Shown: positions 20,624 through 31,633, counted from the first letter of the stretch. The stretch is DNA of 64,000 bases from Cellulomonas aerilata (GCF_007991755.1 NZ_BJYY01000001.1:496001-560000); one strand, 5' to 3'. Numbers and translations are program-made. The notes: a model not told the origin generated them from the letters alone.

Positions 20624-22177
20624 ATGACCACCACCCACCCGGGGGTTCTCGCCCTCCCCGACTGCGCCCTCCTGCTGCGCCCCGACGACGACGTCGCGGT
20701 CACCACCCGGGACCTGCCGGCCGGGACCCGCGTGCTCACCGACCACGGCGAGATGGTGCTGCCCGGCGACGTCCCGCGCAGCCACAAGCTCGCCGTGCGG
20801 ACCGTCCCGGCCGGCTCGGCGGTGCACAAGTACGGCCAGTCCATCGGCCTGGCCACGGCCGACATCGCGCCCGGTGACCACGTGCACGGCCACAACCTGG
20901 GCATGGACGACACCGCCCGGCACCACGAGTTCGGGACCGTCCGCACCGCGCTGCCCGCGCCGGTGGGCGAGACGCGCACGTTCCAGGGCTACCGGCGGTC
21001 CAACGGCAAGGTCGGCACCCGCAACTTCATCGGGGTCATCACCTCGGTGAACTGCTCGGCGTCGACGGCGAAGATGATCGCCGCCCAGTTCGCCGGGATG
21101 TCGCTGGACGCCTACGGGGACGTCGACGGCGTCGTCGCGCTCACCCACGGCAGCGGCTGCGGGCTCGTGCCCGGCAGCGAGGGCTCCGACATGCTGGTCC
21201 GGACCCTGCGCGGGTACGCCCGGCACCCGAACTTCGGCGGCCTCCTGGTCCTGGGCCTGGGCTGCGAGATGATCCCGGTGACCTCGCTGGTCGAGGGGCT
21301 GGACCTGCCGGACGACACCCTCGTGGAGACCCTGACCATCCAGGACACCGGCGGCGTCCGGGCGACCGTGCGGGCCGGCGTGGAGAAGATCAACGCCATG
21401 CTCCCGGTGCTGGACCAGCGCCGCCGCGAGCCGGCCCCCATCAGCGAGCTCGTGCTCGGCCTCAACTGCGGCGGCTCGGACGGCTACTCCGGCATCACTG
21501 CGAACCCGGCGCTGGGGCACGCCTCGGACCGGTTGGTCGCCGCGGGCGCCACGTCGATCCTCGCCGAGACCCCCGAGGTGTTCGGGGCCGAGCACCTGCT
21601 CACGCGCCGCGCGGTGTCCGAGGCCGTGGGCCGCAAGCTGCTCGACCGGCTCGAGTGGTGGCAGGAGTACGCGGCGGCCGGCGGCGGCAGCCTGGACAAC
21701 AACCCGTCGCCCGGCAACAAGGCGGGCGGCCTGACGACGATCCTCGAGAAGTCCCTCGGTGCCGTGGCGAAGGCCGGGCAGGCGGACCTGTCGGCCGTCT
21801 ACGAGTACGCGGAGCCGGTTACCGAGCGCGGCATGGTGTTCATGGACACCCCCGGCTACGACCCCGTGTCGGTCACCGGGATCGTCGCCGGCGGGGCGAC
21901 CGTCGTGTGCTTCACCACGGGGCGGGGGTCCGTCCTGGGCGCCCGCCCGACGCCGGTCGTCAAGCTCGCCACGAACACCGAGATGTACGAGCGCATGACC
22001 GAGGACATGGACCTCAACTGCGGCCGGATCGTCGACGGGACGGCGAGCGTGACCGAGGTCGGCGACGAGATCTTCGAGCGGATCATCGCGGTCGCGTCCG
22101 GCGAGGTCACGGTGAGCGAGGAGCTGGCGCTCGGGCAGGAGGAGTTCATCCCCTGGCAGCTCGGCACGGTCACCTGA
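20624..22177 (+). CDS. uxaA: Altronate dehydratase
   Basis: A 517-residue protein. An N-terminal SAF domain (about 15-95; LPAGTRVLTDHGE) is followed by the large UxaA C-terminal fold with FQGYRRSNGKVGTRNF at about 120-135, a conserved THGSGCG motif, LGLNCGGSDGYSGITANPALG and ATNTEMYERMTEDMDLNCG. Cysteines in these motifs are candidate metal or Fe ligands. UxaA converts D-altronate to KDG. The ATG is preceded by GGAGG at 7 nt and lies 198 bp after manD on the same strand. No separate tagaturonate reductase (UxaB) is seen, so the source of altronate is open. Confidence 0.92.
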   Translation: MTTTHPGVLALPDCALLLRPDDDVAVTTRDLPAGTRVLTDHGEMVLPGDVPRSHKLAVRTVPAGSAVHKYGQSIGLATADIAPGDHVHGHNLGMDDTARHHEFGTVRTALPAPVGETRTFQGYRRSNGKVGTRNFIGVITSVNCSASTAKMIAAQFAGMSLDAYGDVDGVVALTHGSGCGLVPGSEGSDMLVRTLRGYARHPNFGGLLVLGLGCEMIPVTSLVEGLDLPDDTLVETLTIQDTGGVRATVRAGVEKINAMLPVLDQRRREPAPISELVLGLNCGGSDGYSGITANPALGHASDRLVAAGATSILAETPEVFGAEHLLTRRAVSEAVGRKLLDRLEWWQEYAAAGGGSLDNNPSPGNKAGGLTTILEKSLGAVAKAGQADLSAVYEYAEPVTERGMVFMDTPGYDPVSVTGIVAGGATVVCFTTGRGSVLGARPTPVVKLATNTEMYERMTEDMDLNCGRIVDGTASVTEVGDEIFERIIAVASGEVTVSEELALGQEEFIPWQLGTVT

Positions 22178-22199
22178 CCGGACCCCGGGCCGGACCACC

Positions 22200-22236
22200 G
22201 CGGCCCCCTGACCGGAAGGATCGGTCAGGGGGCCGC
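22200..22236. terminator. Bidirectional hairpin between uxaA and uxaE
   Basis: A 15-bp perfect stem (22200-22214 with 22222-22236) and a 7-nt loop between convergent genes, 22 bp after the uxaA stop. Suitable for termination on both strands. Confidence 0.8.
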
Positions 22237-22280
22237 GCCGTGCAGCGACGGGTCAGCCCCGCGAGGTCAGCCCGGGGAGC

Positions 22281-23720
22281 TCACCGGGCGTGACCGGCGG
22301 CCGCGGCGAAGGGGGCGATGTGCCGGCCCAGGTGGTCTCCCAGGACGGAGGCGTAGTCGTCGTGGTGGTCGACGAGCACCTCGAGCAGACGGTCCCGCAG
22401 CGGCCGACCGTCCGCGCCGACGGCGTTGAGCGAGTCGCCGTAGCCCACGTGGAGGATCTGGCGGGAGTCGAAGGTCCCGACGAGCTCGGTCAGGTCCACG
22501 CCGTCGAGCCGCACCGGGGTCTTCTCGACGTCGGCGGACACCTGGTAGGAGGCGCGCGCGCGGACGAAGGACGGTCGCGAGACGTCCCAGATCTCGGCGA
22601 GGAGCTCGGGAGCAGACCTCGCGACGACCTCCAGGGCGCACAGGTAGCTCGTCCCCGACGTCTTGAGGTGGATCCGGCCACCCGTCGCCTCGACCGCCAG
22701 CGGGTACACGCTGAACTTGTCCGACCCCGAGTGCAGCGAGATCTTGTACCCGCCCAGCACGTCGGCGACGGCCCGGTGCCCGGAGAGGTTCGCCCTCAGC
22801 GCCTCCGGGTCCCCGAGGTACTCGACGCCCTTCTCGAAGCCGTCGGCGTACCGGGGCGCGAAGCTCACCCACTCCACGCCGAGACGACGGAGCTCGGCCG
22901 CGAGGTAGTAGTGCTCGACGAAGCTGGTGACGTAGTCCGTCTCGTCGACGGCGATCTCCACCTCGACGTCGTGCCGCGCGTTGTCCATGACGTGGCGGTA
23001 GAGGCGGCGCGCGTCGACGACGCACCCGCTGTACTTGACGGCTGCCGCGACGATCTCGTCCTCGCCGACGGTCAGCTGCCGGTCGCCCAGGTCGAGGGTC
23101 GTGCCGACGTACCGCGCGCGCAACGAGGCGAGGTCGTCCTCGAGCTCGGCCCACGGCAGCGCGTCGACCTGCGCCTGGCTCACGCCGCCCCGGATGTCGA
23201 CGACGTGGTCGCCCGGGTCCAGGGTGAACATCGTGAAGCCGGCGGCGAGCCCGCGGTCGATGCCCTCGGTCGTCTTGATGTGGTCGCAGTCGGCGCCGAC
23301 CGCGCCCTCCCAGCCTGCCTCGACGCAGCCGAAGGTGGCAGCGTCCATCACGCTCTGAGCGTCACGGCCGAGGCGGTCCATCTCCCGGATCGACTGCTGG
23401 GCGAAGACGGGGACCACACCGGCACCCGACTCGGTGAAGGCGCGGACGTGACCCGGGGTGGCCAGGCCGAGCCGGTCACCGGTACCCACCGACGTCCGCT
23501 GGTTCCCGATCAACGAGGGCCGCAGGTGGGGGAAGGCCGTGCGCAGGGCGGCGGCGTTGGCGGCGGTCAGGGGCCCCTCGAGGACGTACCCGCCCCCACC
23601 CTCCGCGCTGCTCCCGTCGAACGGCCCGAGCGCCGCCGCTTCCGCCGCGCTGACACGCAGCAGCCGTCCGGGTCCGGTGTGGACGACATCGGCCTCGTAC
23701 ACCTCGTTGCGTAGCGTCAT
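22281..23720 (-). CDS. uxaE: D-tagaturonate C3-epimerase
   Basis: A 479-residue member of the UxaE family (PF16257 type). Characteristic segments include GNQRTSVGTGDRLGLATPGH, DCDHIKTTEGIDRGLAAGF and LHSGSDKFSVYPLA, rich in Asp and His suited to metal binding. UxaE interconverts D-tagaturonate and D-fructuronate, letting galacturonate enter the fructuronate-mannonate branch without a tagaturonate reductase. The ATG is preceded by GGAAGGA. It follows uxuB on the same strand after a 171-bp gap and converges with uxaA. Confidence 0.88.
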   Translation of the reverse strand: MTLRNEVYEADVVHTGPGRLLRVSAAEAAALGPFDGSSAEGGGGYVLEGPLTAANAAALRTAFPHLRPSLIGNQRTSVGTGDRLGLATPGHVRAFTESGAGVVPVFAQQSIREMDRLGRDAQSVMDAATFGCVEAGWEGAVGADCDHIKTTEGIDRGLAAGFTMFTLDPGDHVVDIRGGVSQAQVDALPWAELEDDLASLRARYVGTTLDLGDRQLTVGEDEIVAAAVKYSGCVVDARRLYRHVMDNARHDVEVEIAVDETDYVTSFVEHYYLAAELRRLGVEWVSFAPRYADGFEKGVEYLGDPEALRANLSGHRAVADVLGGYKISLHSGSDKFSVYPLAVEATGGRIHLKTSGTSYLCALEVVARSAPELLAEIWDVSRPSFVRARASYQVSADVEKTPVRLDGVDLTELVGTFDSRQILHVGYGDSLNAVGADGRPLRDRLLEVLVDHHDDYASVLGDHLGRHIAPFAAAAGHAR

Positions 23721-23891
23721 GGTTCGTCCTTCCTGCAGTTCGCGATGCTGCGGTCACCGTCCGTCGGCGCAGGGCCTGGCGGACGGGTGCCGGACGCCGG
23801 CGGCGTCCGAGTCTTGTGCCCTCGTCGTGCTGCTGTCCGCCGCCGCAGGCTCGAGCCGCGGGCGCCCGGTGAGCGTCTCGGGGTGTGCGGG

Positions 23892-25405
<1,514 letters not shown>

Positions 25406-25409
<4 letters not shown>

Positions 25410-26443
25410 GCGTGGCCAGCTTTCGTCGGGAGGGTCAGGTCGGTACGGGGGCCTGGTGCCGGGGCCGGGCCGGTGGAGCCGCGGACCACGAGGGAGACGG
25501 CGATGCGCCGCACCTGCGGGGTGGGGCGGGGGCCCGCGGGGCGGGGCGCGAGCTCGAGGAGGAGGTCGACCGCGGTGCGGCCGAGGGTCCGGATCGGGAT
25601 GCCGACGGTCGTGAGGGCGGGGGAGACCTGGGTCGCGGCCGGGACGTCGTCGAACCCGACCACCGAGACGCGGCCGGGGACGTCGACCCCGCGGGCGCGC
25701 AGCCGGTCCAGGACCCCCAGCGCCACCAGGTCGTTGTGCGCGATCACCGCGCTGGCACCGGTGGCCACGACGAGGTCCGCCGCGGCGACGCCGCCGGAGA
25801 AGGCGGCCGGGAAGTGGCCCAGCTGCACGACGTCGACGTCGGGGAGGGCCGCGACGGCCGCGGCCAGACCGCGTCGGCGCTCGCGGTCCGACCAGGAGTC
25901 GACCGGCCCGCCCGCGTAGGCGATCCGGCGGTGCCCCAGCGCGTGCACGTGCTCGAGCGCCTGCCGCACGCCGTCGGAGTTGTCCACGACGATCGACGGC
26001 AGCCCGGGCGCCTCACGGTTCAGCAGGACGACCGCCAGGTCCCCGGGCAGCGCGGCGAGGGCGTCGTCGGACATCCGGGGCGAGCAGAGCACCAGGCCGT
26101 CGACCTGCGAGGCGAGCTGCCGCACGAGGTCGGCCTCCACCCGCGAGTCCTCGTCGGAGTCCGCGACGAACACGGTGACCCCGGCGTCGCGAGCGCGGTG
26201 CCCGATGCCCTTGACCACCCCGGAGAAGAACGGGTTCTCCATGTCCGGCACGATCACGCCGACCCGTCGAGACGGGGGCCCCGACGCCGTCGCCCCGGGC
26301 CGGCGGTACCCGAGCTCGTCGGCCGCGCGCAGGACCCGCTCGCGGCGGTCGGTCGCCACCGCGCCGGGCTCGGCGGCCAGAGCCCGCGACGCCGTCGCGG
26401 CGGAGACGCCGGCAGCTCGCGCGACGTCGCGCAGCGTGACCAC
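25406..26443 (-). CDS. LacI-family regulator with a degenerate hinge helix
   Basis: A 345-residue LacI-type repressor. The HTH is clear (TLRDVARAAGVSAATASRAL, residues 3-22) and the effector domain begins VGVIVPDMENPFFSG. The hinge normally reads NPxARxL; here it reads YRRPGATASGPPSRR, so the leucine lever that opens the minor groove is missing. The GTG at 26443 follows GGAGGG at 5 nt; a longer frame to 26521 is rejected. It overlaps uxuB and is divergent from uxaC, so it probably controls both. It is a paralogue of the LacI protein at 17.9-18.9 kb. Inducer unknown; a uronate-pathway compound is likely. Confidence 0.85.
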
Positions 26444-26503
26444 GGGCCCTCCGGTGGTGTGCGGGTTCGTGCACGGGATGGTGTGCTGTGGTGCGCGTGC
26501 AGG

Positions 26504-26527
26504 TGAAACGCATTGCATCACGTTTCA
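26504..26527. promoter_or_regulatory. Inverted repeat TGAAACG-N10-CGTTTCA between lacI and uxaC
   Basis: Perfect 7-bp arms separated by 10 bp, with TTGCAT-like symmetry at the centre. A third CGTTTCA half-site lies at 26609-26615 close to the uxaC start. These are candidate operators for the adjacent LacI protein or for the IclR regulator downstream. Confidence 0.55.
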
Positions 26528-26640
26528 TGGGACATCGGCAAGAGCGGTCCCGCTCGGGTGCGTGCCCTTGCCTGAGCAGCACCGATGCGTGAGAATCAGC
26601 GTTCATCGCGTTTCACTCAGTCTCATCGTGGAGGTCTCCA

Positions 26641-28074
26641 GTGACCGTTCCGTCCGCAGGTGCCTGGACGCTGCACCCCGACCGCGCCCTGCCGGCGGAC
26701 GCGGTCACCCGTGACATCGCCCGGACCGTGTACGCGCAGACCCGCGACCTGCCGATCGTGTCGATGCACGGGCACGTCGACGCGGCGGCCCTGAACGCCG
26801 ACGCGCACTTCGGCGACCCGGCCGAGGTCTTCGTCGTCCCCGACCACTACCTGGTGCGGATGATCGTCTCCCAGGGCGTCCCGCACGACGCGCTGGGCGT
26901 CCCGCGCAAGGACGGCGGCGCGGTCGAGACCGACCCCCGCGCGATCTGGCGCACGTTCTGCGCGAACTGGAAGCTCTACCGCGGCACCCCCACCCGGTAC
27001 TGGCTCGAGCACGTCTTCGTGGAGGTCTTCGGGCTCAGCGCGCGGCCGTCCGCCGAGACCGCGGACACGCTCTACGACGAGATCTCCGCCAAGCTGGCGA
27101 CCGACGAGTACCGCCCGCTGGCGCTGTTCGACCGGTTCGACCTGGAGATCCTCGCCACGACCGACCCGGCGACCGCGACGCTGTCCGACCACGCCGCGCT
27201 CGCCGAGCGGGGGTGGGGTCAGCGGATCGTCCCGACCTTCCGTCCCGACGCGCTGCTGTTCGTGGACCGGGACGGCTGGGCGGACGACGTCCGGCTGCTC
27301 GCCGAGCGTGCCGACGTCGCCGTCGACTCCTACACCGGGTACCTGCGCGCGCTGGAGCAGCGGCGCCGGGCGTTCGTCGCCGCCGGCGCCCGCGCCACCG
27401 ACCACGGGCACCTCCTGGCCGACACCACCCCGCTGAGCGACGCCGACGCCGCACGGATCTTCGACGCCGCGCTGCGCGGCGAGGTCACGGCCGCGGAGGC
27501 GACCGCGTTCAGCGGCCACATGCTGACCGAGATGGCGCGGATGTCCACCGAGGACGGCCTGACCATGCAGCTGCACCCCGGTGTGGCGCGCAACCACAGC
27601 GGCAGCGTCTTCGCCGCGCGCGGTGCCGACGTCGGCTACGACATCCCGGTGCAGGCCGAGTACACCTACGCCCTGCGTCCGCTGCTGGAGCGGTTCGGGC
27701 ACGACCCCCACCTGCGCCTCATCGTCTTCACCATCGACGAGACGGTGTTCTCCCGGGAGCTCGCCCCCCTGGCCGGGGTCTACCCGGCGATGAAGCTCGG
27801 GGCGCCGTGGTGGTTCCTGGACTCGCCCGACGGCATGCGCCGCTACCGCGAGCTCGTCACCGAGACCGCCGGGTTCTACAACACGACCGGCTTCGTGGAC
27901 GACACCCGCGCGTTCTTCTCCATCCCGGCCCGGCACGACCTGTCGCGCCGGATCGACGCCGGCTACCTCGCCCGCCTCGTGGCCGAGCACCGGCTCGAGC
28001 TCGACGAGGCCGTCGAGGTCGCGCAGGACCTGGCCTACCACCTGCCCAAGGCGGCGTACCCCGCGCTGGGCTGA
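26641..28074 (+). CDS. uxaC: Uronate isomerase (glucuronate/galacturonate isomerase)
   Basis: A 477-residue amidohydrolase-superfamily isomerase. Metal-binding His-x-His occurs as SMHGHVDAAALN near residue 38; further family segments are YRGTPTRYWLEHVF, MTEMARMSTEDGLTMQLHPG (split across residues about 297-320) and NHSGSVF. It converts D-glucuronate to D-fructuronate and D-galacturonate to D-tagaturonate, the entry step of the pathway here. The start is GTG with GGAGGT upstream. It is divergent from the lacI-uxuB operon and followed after 68 bp by an IclR regulator. Length agrees with the family. Confidence 0.93.
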   Translation: MTVPSAGAWTLHPDRALPADAVTRDIARTVYAQTRDLPIVSMHGHVDAAALNADAHFGDPAEVFVVPDHYLVRMIVSQGVPHDALGVPRKDGGAVETDPRAIWRTFCANWKLYRGTPTRYWLEHVFVEVFGLSARPSAETADTLYDEISAKLATDEYRPLALFDRFDLEILATTDPATATLSDHAALAERGWGQRIVPTFRPDALLFVDRDGWADDVRLLAERADVAVDSYTGYLRALEQRRRAFVAAGARATDHGHLLADTTPLSDADAARIFDAALRGEVTAAEATAFSGHMLTEMARMSTEDGLTMQLHPGVARNHSGSVFAARGADVGYDIPVQAEYTYALRPLLERFGHDPHLRLIVFTIDETVFSRELAPLAGVYPAMKLGAPWWFLDSPDGMRRYRELVTETAGFYNTTGFVDDTRAFFSIPARHDLSRRIDAGYLARLVAEHRLELDEAVEVAQDLAYHLPKAAYPALG

Positions 28075-28142
28075 CGTCGGCCGACCACAGCCGACATGTC
28101 GACCACAGCCGACCGCAGGTGACCGCACGGGGAGGAGCTGCG

Positions 28143-28916
28143 ATGACGGAGCCGTCCGGCGACGGGGCGTCCCCGGTCGAGAGCGTCGACCGGGCGCTGC
28201 TGGCGCTGCAGCTGCTGGCCCGCGCCGGGGCGCGGGGCATGGGCCTCGCCGAGCTCGCCACCGAGCTCGGCCTGAACAAGTCGACCGCCCATCGCGCCCT
28301 CGCGGCGCTGCGGTTCCGGGGGTTCGTCACCCAGGACCCGGCGTCCGGCGGGTACGTGCTCGGACCGGCCGCCACCCAGCTGTCGGACGACTTCTTCAGC
28401 GACGAGAACCTGCCCGTGCTGCTCCACGCGGCGCTGGTCGCGCTCTGCAACGCCGCGGACGAGCTCGTGCACCTCGGCGTGCTCAGCGGGACCCACGTCG
28501 TCTACTTGGACAAGGTCGAGCCGGAGCGATCGGTCCGGGTGTGGTCCGCCGTGGGACGTCGCAGCCCCGCCGTCACGACCGCGCTGGGGCGGGCCCTGCT
28601 GGCGTTCCGTGGCACGGACCGCTCCATGCTCGCCGGCTACGTCAGGGCCGCCGGGGAGGTCGACGGGGCCGAGCCCGGGCACGTCTGGGAGGTCCTGGAG
28701 CGGGCGCGCGCCCGTGGCTACGCGACCGAGGTCGAGGAGAACGAGCCCGGCATCAGCTGCGTCGCGGTGCCGCTCCTGCGCTCGGGCGCCGCCGTTGCCG
28801 CGGTGAGCGTGACGGCCCCGGTCGAGCGGATGAGCCCCGAGCGCGTGGAGTGGCTGCATGAGCAGGTCCGCACCGTCCTGCCGCCGCTCCTCCCCGCCGG
28901 CCTGCGCCTCCCGTGA
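28143..28916 (+). CDS. IclR-family transcriptional regulator
   Basis: A 257-residue regulator with an N-terminal winged HTH (SVDRALLALQLL to GYVLGPAATQL, about 15-80; LNKSTAHRALAALRFRGF) and the C-terminal IclR effector domain (about 85-250; LGVLSGTHVVYLDKVE, GRRSPAVTTALGRALLA, GISCVAVPLL). In this position, between uxaC and eda-kdgK, it resembles the KdgR role in other bacteria, sensing KDG or a related acid, though this is inference. The ATG follows GGAGGAG. Candidate binding repeats lie before eda. Confidence 0.88.
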   Translation: MTEPSGDGASPVESVDRALLALQLLARAGARGMGLAELATELGLNKSTAHRALAALRFRGFVTQDPASGGYVLGPAATQLSDDFFSDENLPVLLHAALVALCNAADELVHLGVLSGTHVVYLDKVEPERSVRVWSAVGRRSPAVTTALGRALLAFRGTDRSMLAGYVRAAGEVDGAEPGHVWEVLERARARGYATEVEENEPGISCVAVPLLRSGAAVAAVSVTAPVERMSPERVEWLHEQVRTVLPPLLPAGLRLP

Positions 28917-29010
28917 GGGCCTGCGCCGCCCCGACCGCCGCCACCGGGACGTCGTGATCTGCACGACCCGCCGTCGAGCCTTGAGCCCAGGCGCCCGGTG
29001 TGCCACCCTT

Positions 29011-29047
29011 GTTCCGCAGAACGATACATGCATTTCACCTAGCGAAA
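29011..29047 (+). promoter_or_regulatory. Candidate regulator sites before eda
   Basis: Two dyads stand in the 141-bp gap before eda: GTTCCGCAGAAC (29011-29022; GTTC-N4-GAAC) and TTTCACCTAGCGAAA (29033-29047; TTTC-N7-GAAA). The second ends 10 bp before the ATG, where a bound IclR or LacI protein would block expression. It shares a TTTCAC core with the repeats before uxaC. Confidence 0.45.
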
Positions 29048-29057
29048 CGGAAGCCTC

Positions 29058-29681
29058 ATGGATGTGCTGACCTCCCTGCGTGCCGCACGTCTGGTACCGG
29101 TCGTCGTGCTGGACGACGCCAAGGACGCCGACCCGCTGGCCGCCGCCCTCGTCGCCGGCGGTCTGCCGGTCGCGGAGGTCACCTTCCGCACCGCCGCGGC
29201 GCAGGACTCGATCCGCGCCATGGCCGACCGCGGTGACATCCTCCTCGGTGCCGGCACGGTGCTGACCCCCGAGCAGGTCGACCAGGCCGTCGCGGCGGGC
29301 GCCTCCTACGTCGTCTCGCCGGGGCTGAGCCGCGCCGTCGTCGAGCGCTGCCAGGAGAAGGGCGTCCTCGCCCTGCCCGGCGCGGTCACCGCCACGGAGA
29401 TCCAGGCTGCCCTCGAGCTGGGCCTGACGACGGTGAAGTTCTTCCCCGCCGGCACCTCCGGTGGCGCCCCTGCCATCGCGGCGCTCGCCGCGCCGTTCGG
29501 TGGCGTGTCTTTCGTGCCCACCGGCGGCGTCGGACCCAAGAACCTGCACGAGTACCTGGCCATCGCGTCCGTCGCCGCCGTGGGTGGCTCCTGGATGGTC
29601 CCGCGCGACCGCGTCAGGGCCGGCGACTTCGAGGGCATCCGGACCCTCACCGCCGAGGCCGTCGCGCTCACGCAGGCCTGA
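29058..29681 (+). CDS. eda: 2-keto-3-deoxy-6-phosphogluconate (KDPG) aldolase
   Basis: A 207-residue class I aldolase of the Eda family. The Schiff-base lysine is K127 in TTVKFFPAGTSGG, and the catalytic glutamate is E40 in PVAEVTFRT. GAGTVLTPEQV and FVPTGGVGPKNLHEYL are further family stretches. It cleaves KDPG to pyruvate and glyceraldehyde-3-phosphate, the last step of the uronate route. It is followed by kdgK after 44 bp and a dehydrogenase gene that overlaps kdgK, forming one probable operon. Confidence 0.95.
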   Translation: MDVLTSLRAARLVPVVVLDDAKDADPLAAALVAGGLPVAEVTFRTAAAQDSIRAMADRGDILLGAGTVLTPEQVDQAVAAGASYVVSPGLSRAVVERCQEKGVLALPGAVTATEIQAALELGLTTVKFFPAGTSGGAPAIAALAAPFGGVSFVPTGGVGPKNLHEYLAIASVAAVGGSWMVPRDRVRAGDFEGIRTLTAEAVALTQA

Positions 29682-29725
29682 CCCCGCCCCCGCTCCCGTC
29701 CCCTGACGATCACCGAGGATCCTTC

Positions 29726-30844
29726 ATGACCGAGCAGTCCACGTCCGCCCTGACCATCCGTCCCGCCTCCGAGTGCCGCTACGACGCGGTCTCCCTCGGC
29801 GAGGTCATGCTCCGCCTCGACCCGGGCGAGGGGCGCATCCGCACCGCCCGCCAGTTCAGGGCGTGGGAGGGCGGCGGTGAGTACAACGTCACCCGCGGCC
29901 TGCGCCGGGCGTTCGGCCTGCGCGGTGCGATCGTGACCGCGCTCGCCGACAACGAGATCGGGCGCCTGGTCGAGGACTTCATCCTGACCGGTGGGCTCGA
30001 CACCCAGTTCATCCGCTGGGCTCCGTACGACGGGATCGGCCGCGGCGTGCGCAACGGCCTGAACTTCACCGAGCGCGGCTTCGGCGTCCGCGGCGCGGTG
30101 GGGGTCTCCGACCGCGGCAACACCGCCGTGTCCCAGCTCAAGCCGGGCGACGTCGACTGGGACCACCTGTTCGGCGAGCTCGGGGTGCGGTGGCTGCACA
30201 CCGGCGGGATCTTCGCGGCGCTCAGCGAGAGCACCGCGGACACGGTGGTCGAGGCGGTCACCAAGGCCAAGCAGTACGGCACGGTCGTCTCCTACGACCT
30301 GAACTACCGGCCGAGCCTGTGGAAGGCGATCGGCGGCCTGGCGAAGGCGCAGGAGGTCAACAAGGAGATCGCGAAGCACATCGACGTCATGATCGGCAAC
30401 GAGGAGGACTTCACCGCCTCCCTCGGCTTCGAGGTCGAGGGCGTCGACGAGAGCCTGTCGGCGCTCGAGGTCGACAAGTTCGCCGCCATGATCGAGACGG
30501 CCGCCGCCGCGTACCCCAACTTCGCGGTGATCGGCACCACGATGCGCACCGTGCACTCGGCGAGCATCAACGACTGGGGCGCGCTCGCCTGGTCGCGCGA
30601 GACCGGCGTCGTGCAGTCCACGCACCGCGAGCGCCTGGAGATCCTCGACCGCGTCGGCGGTGGCGACTCCTTCGCCTCCGGCCTGATCTACGGGCTGCTG
30701 GACGGCCAGTCCCTGCAGACGGCGGTGGAGTACGGCGCCGCCCACGGCGCGCTGGCGATGACGACCCCGGGCGACACGACCATGGTCACCAAGGCCGAGG
30801 TCCTCAAGCTCGCCGGCGGCGGCGGCGCCCGGGTCGACCGATGA
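29726..30844 (+). CDS. kdgK: 2-keto-3-deoxygluconate (KDG) kinase, PfkB family
   Basis: A 372-residue ribokinase-like sugar kinase. The N-terminal glycine motif (WEGGGEYNVTRGLRRAFG) and the C-terminal anion-hole GGGDSF (311-316, catalytic Asp314) are present. It phosphorylates KDG to KDPG, the substrate of the aldolase encoded just upstream; the specificity is inferred from that pairing. Somewhat longer than typical KdgK (about 310-340), because of extra residues near 195-255. The stop overlaps the next start (ATGA). Complete. Confidence 0.87.
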   Translation: MTEQSTSALTIRPASECRYDAVSLGEVMLRLDPGEGRIRTARQFRAWEGGGEYNVTRGLRRAFGLRGAIVTALADNEIGRLVEDFILTGGLDTQFIRWAPYDGIGRGVRNGLNFTERGFGVRGAVGVSDRGNTAVSQLKPGDVDWDHLFGELGVRWLHTGGIFAALSESTADTVVEAVTKAKQYGTVVSYDLNYRPSLWKAIGGLAKAQEVNKEIAKHIDVMIGNEEDFTASLGFEVEGVDESLSALEVDKFAAMIETAAAAYPNFAVIGTTMRTVHSASINDWGALAWSRETGVVQSTHRERLEILDRVGGGDSFASGLIYGLLDGQSLQTAVEYGAAHGALAMTTPGDTTMVTKAEVLKLAGGGGARVDR

Positions 30845-31608
30845 GCCGGGCGTCGAGCACCGACCTGACCGGCCTGCGCGCGCTGGTGACCGGAGCGGGC
30901 ACCGGGATCGGCCGCGAGATCGCGGTCGCCCTGGCCCGCGCGGGCGCCGACGTCGCGGTCACCTACCGCACCCACGACGCCGCCCCCGTGGTGGCCGAGA
31001 TCGAGGCGCTCGGCCGCACCGCGGTCGCGCTGCCGCTGGACGCGACGAACAGCACCGACGTGCACGACGTCGTCGGGCGGGCCGCAGCGGCACTGGGCGG
31101 CGGCATCGACGTCCTGGTCAACAACGCCGGCGGCCTCGTGGGGCGCGTCCCGGTCGCCGCGATGTCGGACGAGCACTGGCACGCCGTGCTCGACGTCAAC
31201 CTGACGAGCATGTTCTACGTGACCCGCTCGGTGCTGGAGCACATGCCCGACGGCGGCCGGATCATCTCGATCAGCTCGCAGGCCGGGCAGAACGGCGGCG
31301 GTCCGGGAGCTGTCGCCTACGCCGCCGCGAAGGCCGGCATGGACGGCATGACCCGCGGCCTGGCCAAGGAGCTCGGCTCACGCCGGATCACGGTGAACTC
31401 CATCGCGCCCGGCTTCATCGGCGAGACGCCGTTCCAGGAGACGTTCACCCCGGCCGACGCTCAGCGCGCGGCGATCGCCGGCATCCCGGTCGGCCGCCCG
31501 GGCGTGCCGGCCGACGTCGCCGCGGCGGCGCTCTACCTCGCCTCGGACGGCGCCGGGTTCGTCACCGGCGCGGTGATCGACGTCAACGGGGGCGCCTGGC
31601 TGCGCTGA
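30841..31608 (+). CDS. Short-chain dehydrogenase/reductase of the uronate operon
   Basis: A 255-residue classical SDR. GAGTGIG (18-24) binds the cofactor, NNAG is at 94-97, and the catalytic Ser145/146, Tyr160 and Lys164 (YAAAK) are intact. The dinucleotide-binding loop after strand 2 (TYRTHD) suggests NADP use is possible. The best guess from position is a KduD-like 2-keto-3-deoxygluconate dehydrogenase or a tagaturonate/altronate-type oxidoreductase that would fill the gap left by the absent UxaB. FabG-like activity is an alternative. It is translationally coupled to kdgK. Confidence 0.8.
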   Translation: MSRASSTDLTGLRALVTGAGTGIGREIAVALARAGADVAVTYRTHDAAPVVAEIEALGRTAVALPLDATNSTDVHDVVGRAAAALGGGIDVLVNNAGGLVGRVPVAAMSDEHWHAVLDVNLTSMFYVTRSVLEHMPDGGRIISISSQAGQNGGGPGAVAYAAAKAGMDGMTRGLAKELGSRRITVNSIAPGFIGETPFQETFTPADAQRAAIAGIPVGRPGVPADVAAAALYLASDGAGFVTGAVIDVNGGAWLR

Positions 31609-31633
31609 GGCGACCACCCGCCTGCCCCCCACA

